Shown here: positions 62,060-64,000 of the stretch, piece after piece | Layout of the letters: each line of letters starts with the position of its first letter | Position numbering within the stretch: the first letter of the stretch is position 1 | Assembly: GCF_038502225.1 (NCBI RefSeq) | Contig: NC_091374.1 | Location: 5,851,020-5,915,019 of the forward strand | DNA length: 64,000 nucleotides | Direction: 5' to 3' | Source: Cherax quadricarinatus | Taxonomy: Eukaryota > Arthropoda > Malacostraca > Decapoda > Parastacidae | Made by a program: the position numbers and the translations under genes | Notes under the pieces: generated by a model | The model's input: only the letters and a program-made list of their open reading frames with translations | Databases searched by the model: none | Told to the model about the DNA's origin: nothing

Positions 62060-64000
62060 TTGTGGGCAGTGGAGACAATAGTGGTCCTCCCCCACACTGT
62101 GCTAGTCTGTGTAACACCTCACTCTACCCTTGTGGGCAGTGGAGACAATAGTGGCCCTCCCCTACACCGTGCTAGTCTGTGTAACACCTCACTCTACCCT
62201 TGTGGGCAGTGGAGACAATAGTGGGCCTCCCCTACACTGTGCTAGTCTGTGTAACACCTCACTCTACCCTTGTGGGCAGTGGAGACAATAGTGGCCCTCT
62301 CCTACACTGTGCTAGCCTGTGTAACACCTCACTCTACCCTTGTGGGCAGTGGAGACAATAGTGGCCCTCCCCCACACTGTGCTAGTCTGTGTAACACCTC
62401 ACTCTACCCTTGTGGGCAGTGGAGACAATAGTGGCCCTCCCCCACACTGTGCTAGTCTGTGTAACACCTCACTCTACCCTTGTGGGCAGTGGAGACAATA
62501 GTGGCCCTCCCCCACACTGTGCTAGTCTGTGTAACACCTCACTCTACCCTTGTGGGCAGTGGAGACAATAGTGGCCCTCCCCTACACTGTGCTAGTCTGT
62601 GTAACACCTCACTCTACCCTTGTGGGCAGTGGAGACAATAGTGGCCCTCCCCTACACTGTGCTAGTCTGTGTAACACCTCACTCTACCCTTGTGGGCAGT
62701 GGAGACAATAGTGGCCCTCCAGTACACTGTGCTAGTCTGTGTAACACCTCACTCTACCCTTGTGAGCAGTGGAGACAATAGTGGCCCTCCCCTACACTGT
62801 GCTAGCCTGTGTAACACCTCACTCTACCCTTGTGGGCAGTGGAGACAATAGTGGCCCTCCCCACACTGTGCTAGTCTGTGTAACACCTCACTCTACCCTT
62901 GTGGGCAGTGGAGACAATAGTGGCCCTCCCCTACACTGTGCTAGCCTGTGTAACACCTCACTCTACCCTTGTGGGCAGTGGAGACAATAGTGGCCCTCCC
63001 CACACTGTGCTAGTCTGTGTAACACCTCACTCTACCCTTGTGGGCAGTGGAGACAATAGTGGTCCTCCCCCACACTGTGCTAGCCTGTGTAACACCTCAC
63101 TCTACCCTTGTGAGCAGTGGAGACAATAGTGGCCCTCCCCACACTGTGCTAGCCTGTGTAACACCTCACTCTACCCTTGTGAGCAGTGGAGACAATAGTG
63201 GTCCTCCCCACACTGTGCTAGCCTGTGTAACACCTCACTCTACCCTTGTGAGCAGTGGAGACAATAGTGGCCCTCCCCCACACTGTGCTAGTCTGTGTAA
63301 CACCTCACTCTACCCTTGTGGGCAGTGGAGACAATAGTGGCCCTCCCCACACTGTGCTAGCCTGTGTAACACCTCACTCTACCCTTGTGGGCAGTGGAGA
63401 CAATAGTGGCCCTCCCCCACACTGTGCTAGTCTGTGTAACACCTCACTCTACCCTTGTGAGCAGTGGAGACAATAGTGGCCCTCCCCCACACTGTGCTAG
63501 CCTGTGTAACACCTCACTCTATCCTTGTGAGCAGTGGAGACAATAGTGGCCCTCCCCCACACTGTGCTAGCCTGTGTAACACCTCACTCTACCCTTGTGA
63601 GCAGTGGAGACAATAGTGGCCCTCCCCACACTGTGCTAGTCTGTGTAACACCTCACTCTACCCTTGTGGGCAGTGGAGACAATAGTGGCCCTCCCCTACA
63701 CTGTGCTAGTCTGTGTAACACCTCACTCTACCCTTGTGGGCAGTGGAGACAATAGTGGTCCTCCCCCACACTGTGCTAGTCTGTGTAACACCTCACTCTA
63801 CCCTTGTGGGCAGTGGAGACAATAGTGGCCCTCCCCTACACTGTGCTAGTCTGTGTAACACCTCACTCTACCCTTGTGGGCAGTGGAGACAATAGTGGCT
63901 CTCCCCCACACTGTGCTAGTCTGTGTAACACCTCACTCTACCCTTGTGAGCAGTGGAGACAATAGTGGCCCTCCCCCACACTGTGCTAGTCTGTGTAACA
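62060..64000. repeat. 70-bp minisatellite (about 28 copies, runs off the window)
   Basis: Unit contains TTGTGGGCAGTGGAGACAAT, AGTGGCCCTCCCCTACACTG, TGCTAGTCTGTGTAACACC and TCACTCTACCC. Units are 70 bp with some 69-bp forms lacking one C. Variants: GGGCAG/GAGCAG, GGCCCTC/GGTCCTC, GCTAGTC/GCTAGCC. The left edge is at about 62060; the array continues past the window end. Confidence 0.97.

Overview
This 64-kb window looks like intergenic DNA from an arthropod with a large, repeat-rich genome, most probably a decapod crustacean such as a crayfish. That assignment is inference. It rests on the mix of non-LTR retrotransposon (LINE) families, on terminal motifs I recall as common in decapod DNA (an ACCTGGAG-tailed LINE, an RTE-like tail ending near CTTGGTGGGAGACGGCC, a LINE tail reading GGTTGCAGGGGTCGAG), and on the very heavy micro- and minisatellite load. 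I recognise no host protein-coding gene, no functional tRNA and no rRNA gene. All convincing coding sequence belongs to LINEs.

Layout. 1-10 kb: a 15-bp minisatellite and fragments of five or more LINE families, including a LINE-A copy carrying an antisense LINE-A insertion. 11.4-13.2 kb: the best LINE-A copy, with an intact 591-residue reverse transcriptase frame. 14.2-17.9 kb: two 5'-inverted insertions of RNase H-bearing, I-like LINEs, one of them splitting a 24-bp minisatellite. 18.7-20.6 kb: two SINE-like units, microsatellites and a LINE C-terminus. 20.9-24.5 kb: 39-bp minisatellite, about 90 copies. 24.9-33.4 kb: 26-bp minisatellite in which a dead LINE-A fragment was embedded and then duplicated with its flanks. 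33.8-34.7 kb: 57-bp and 15-bp arrays. 34.7-38.6 kb: LINE-D with an endonuclease-RT frame broken by one apparent frameshift and about 131-bp repeats upstream. 40.3-46.9 kb: an 18-bp array (about 180 copies) followed by a 19-bp array (about 173 copies) whose unit carries a consensus 5' splice site. 47.5-56.7 kb: further arrays with units of 27, 37, 50, 36, 25, 51 and 17 bp. 57.0-61.5 kb: a same-orientation stack of truncated LINE-C copies separated by microsatellite tracts and containing a hammerhead-like palindrome. 62.06-64.0 kb: a 70-bp array that runs off the window.

Minisatellites alone fill roughly 24-25 kb, nearly 40% of the window. Many have unit lengths divisible by three or lack stops in several frames, so they produce long but spurious reading frames. 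The genes here do not form a pathway. What can be read is a history: insertion of truncated LINEs into satellites and microsatellites, decay by frameshift, and amplification by unequal exchange. The most unusual signals are the splice-donor satellite (43590-46870), the twin-primed LINEs (15976-17487 and about 14245-14578), repeated insertion of LINE-C beside (GT)n, and the palindrome at 60266-60545.
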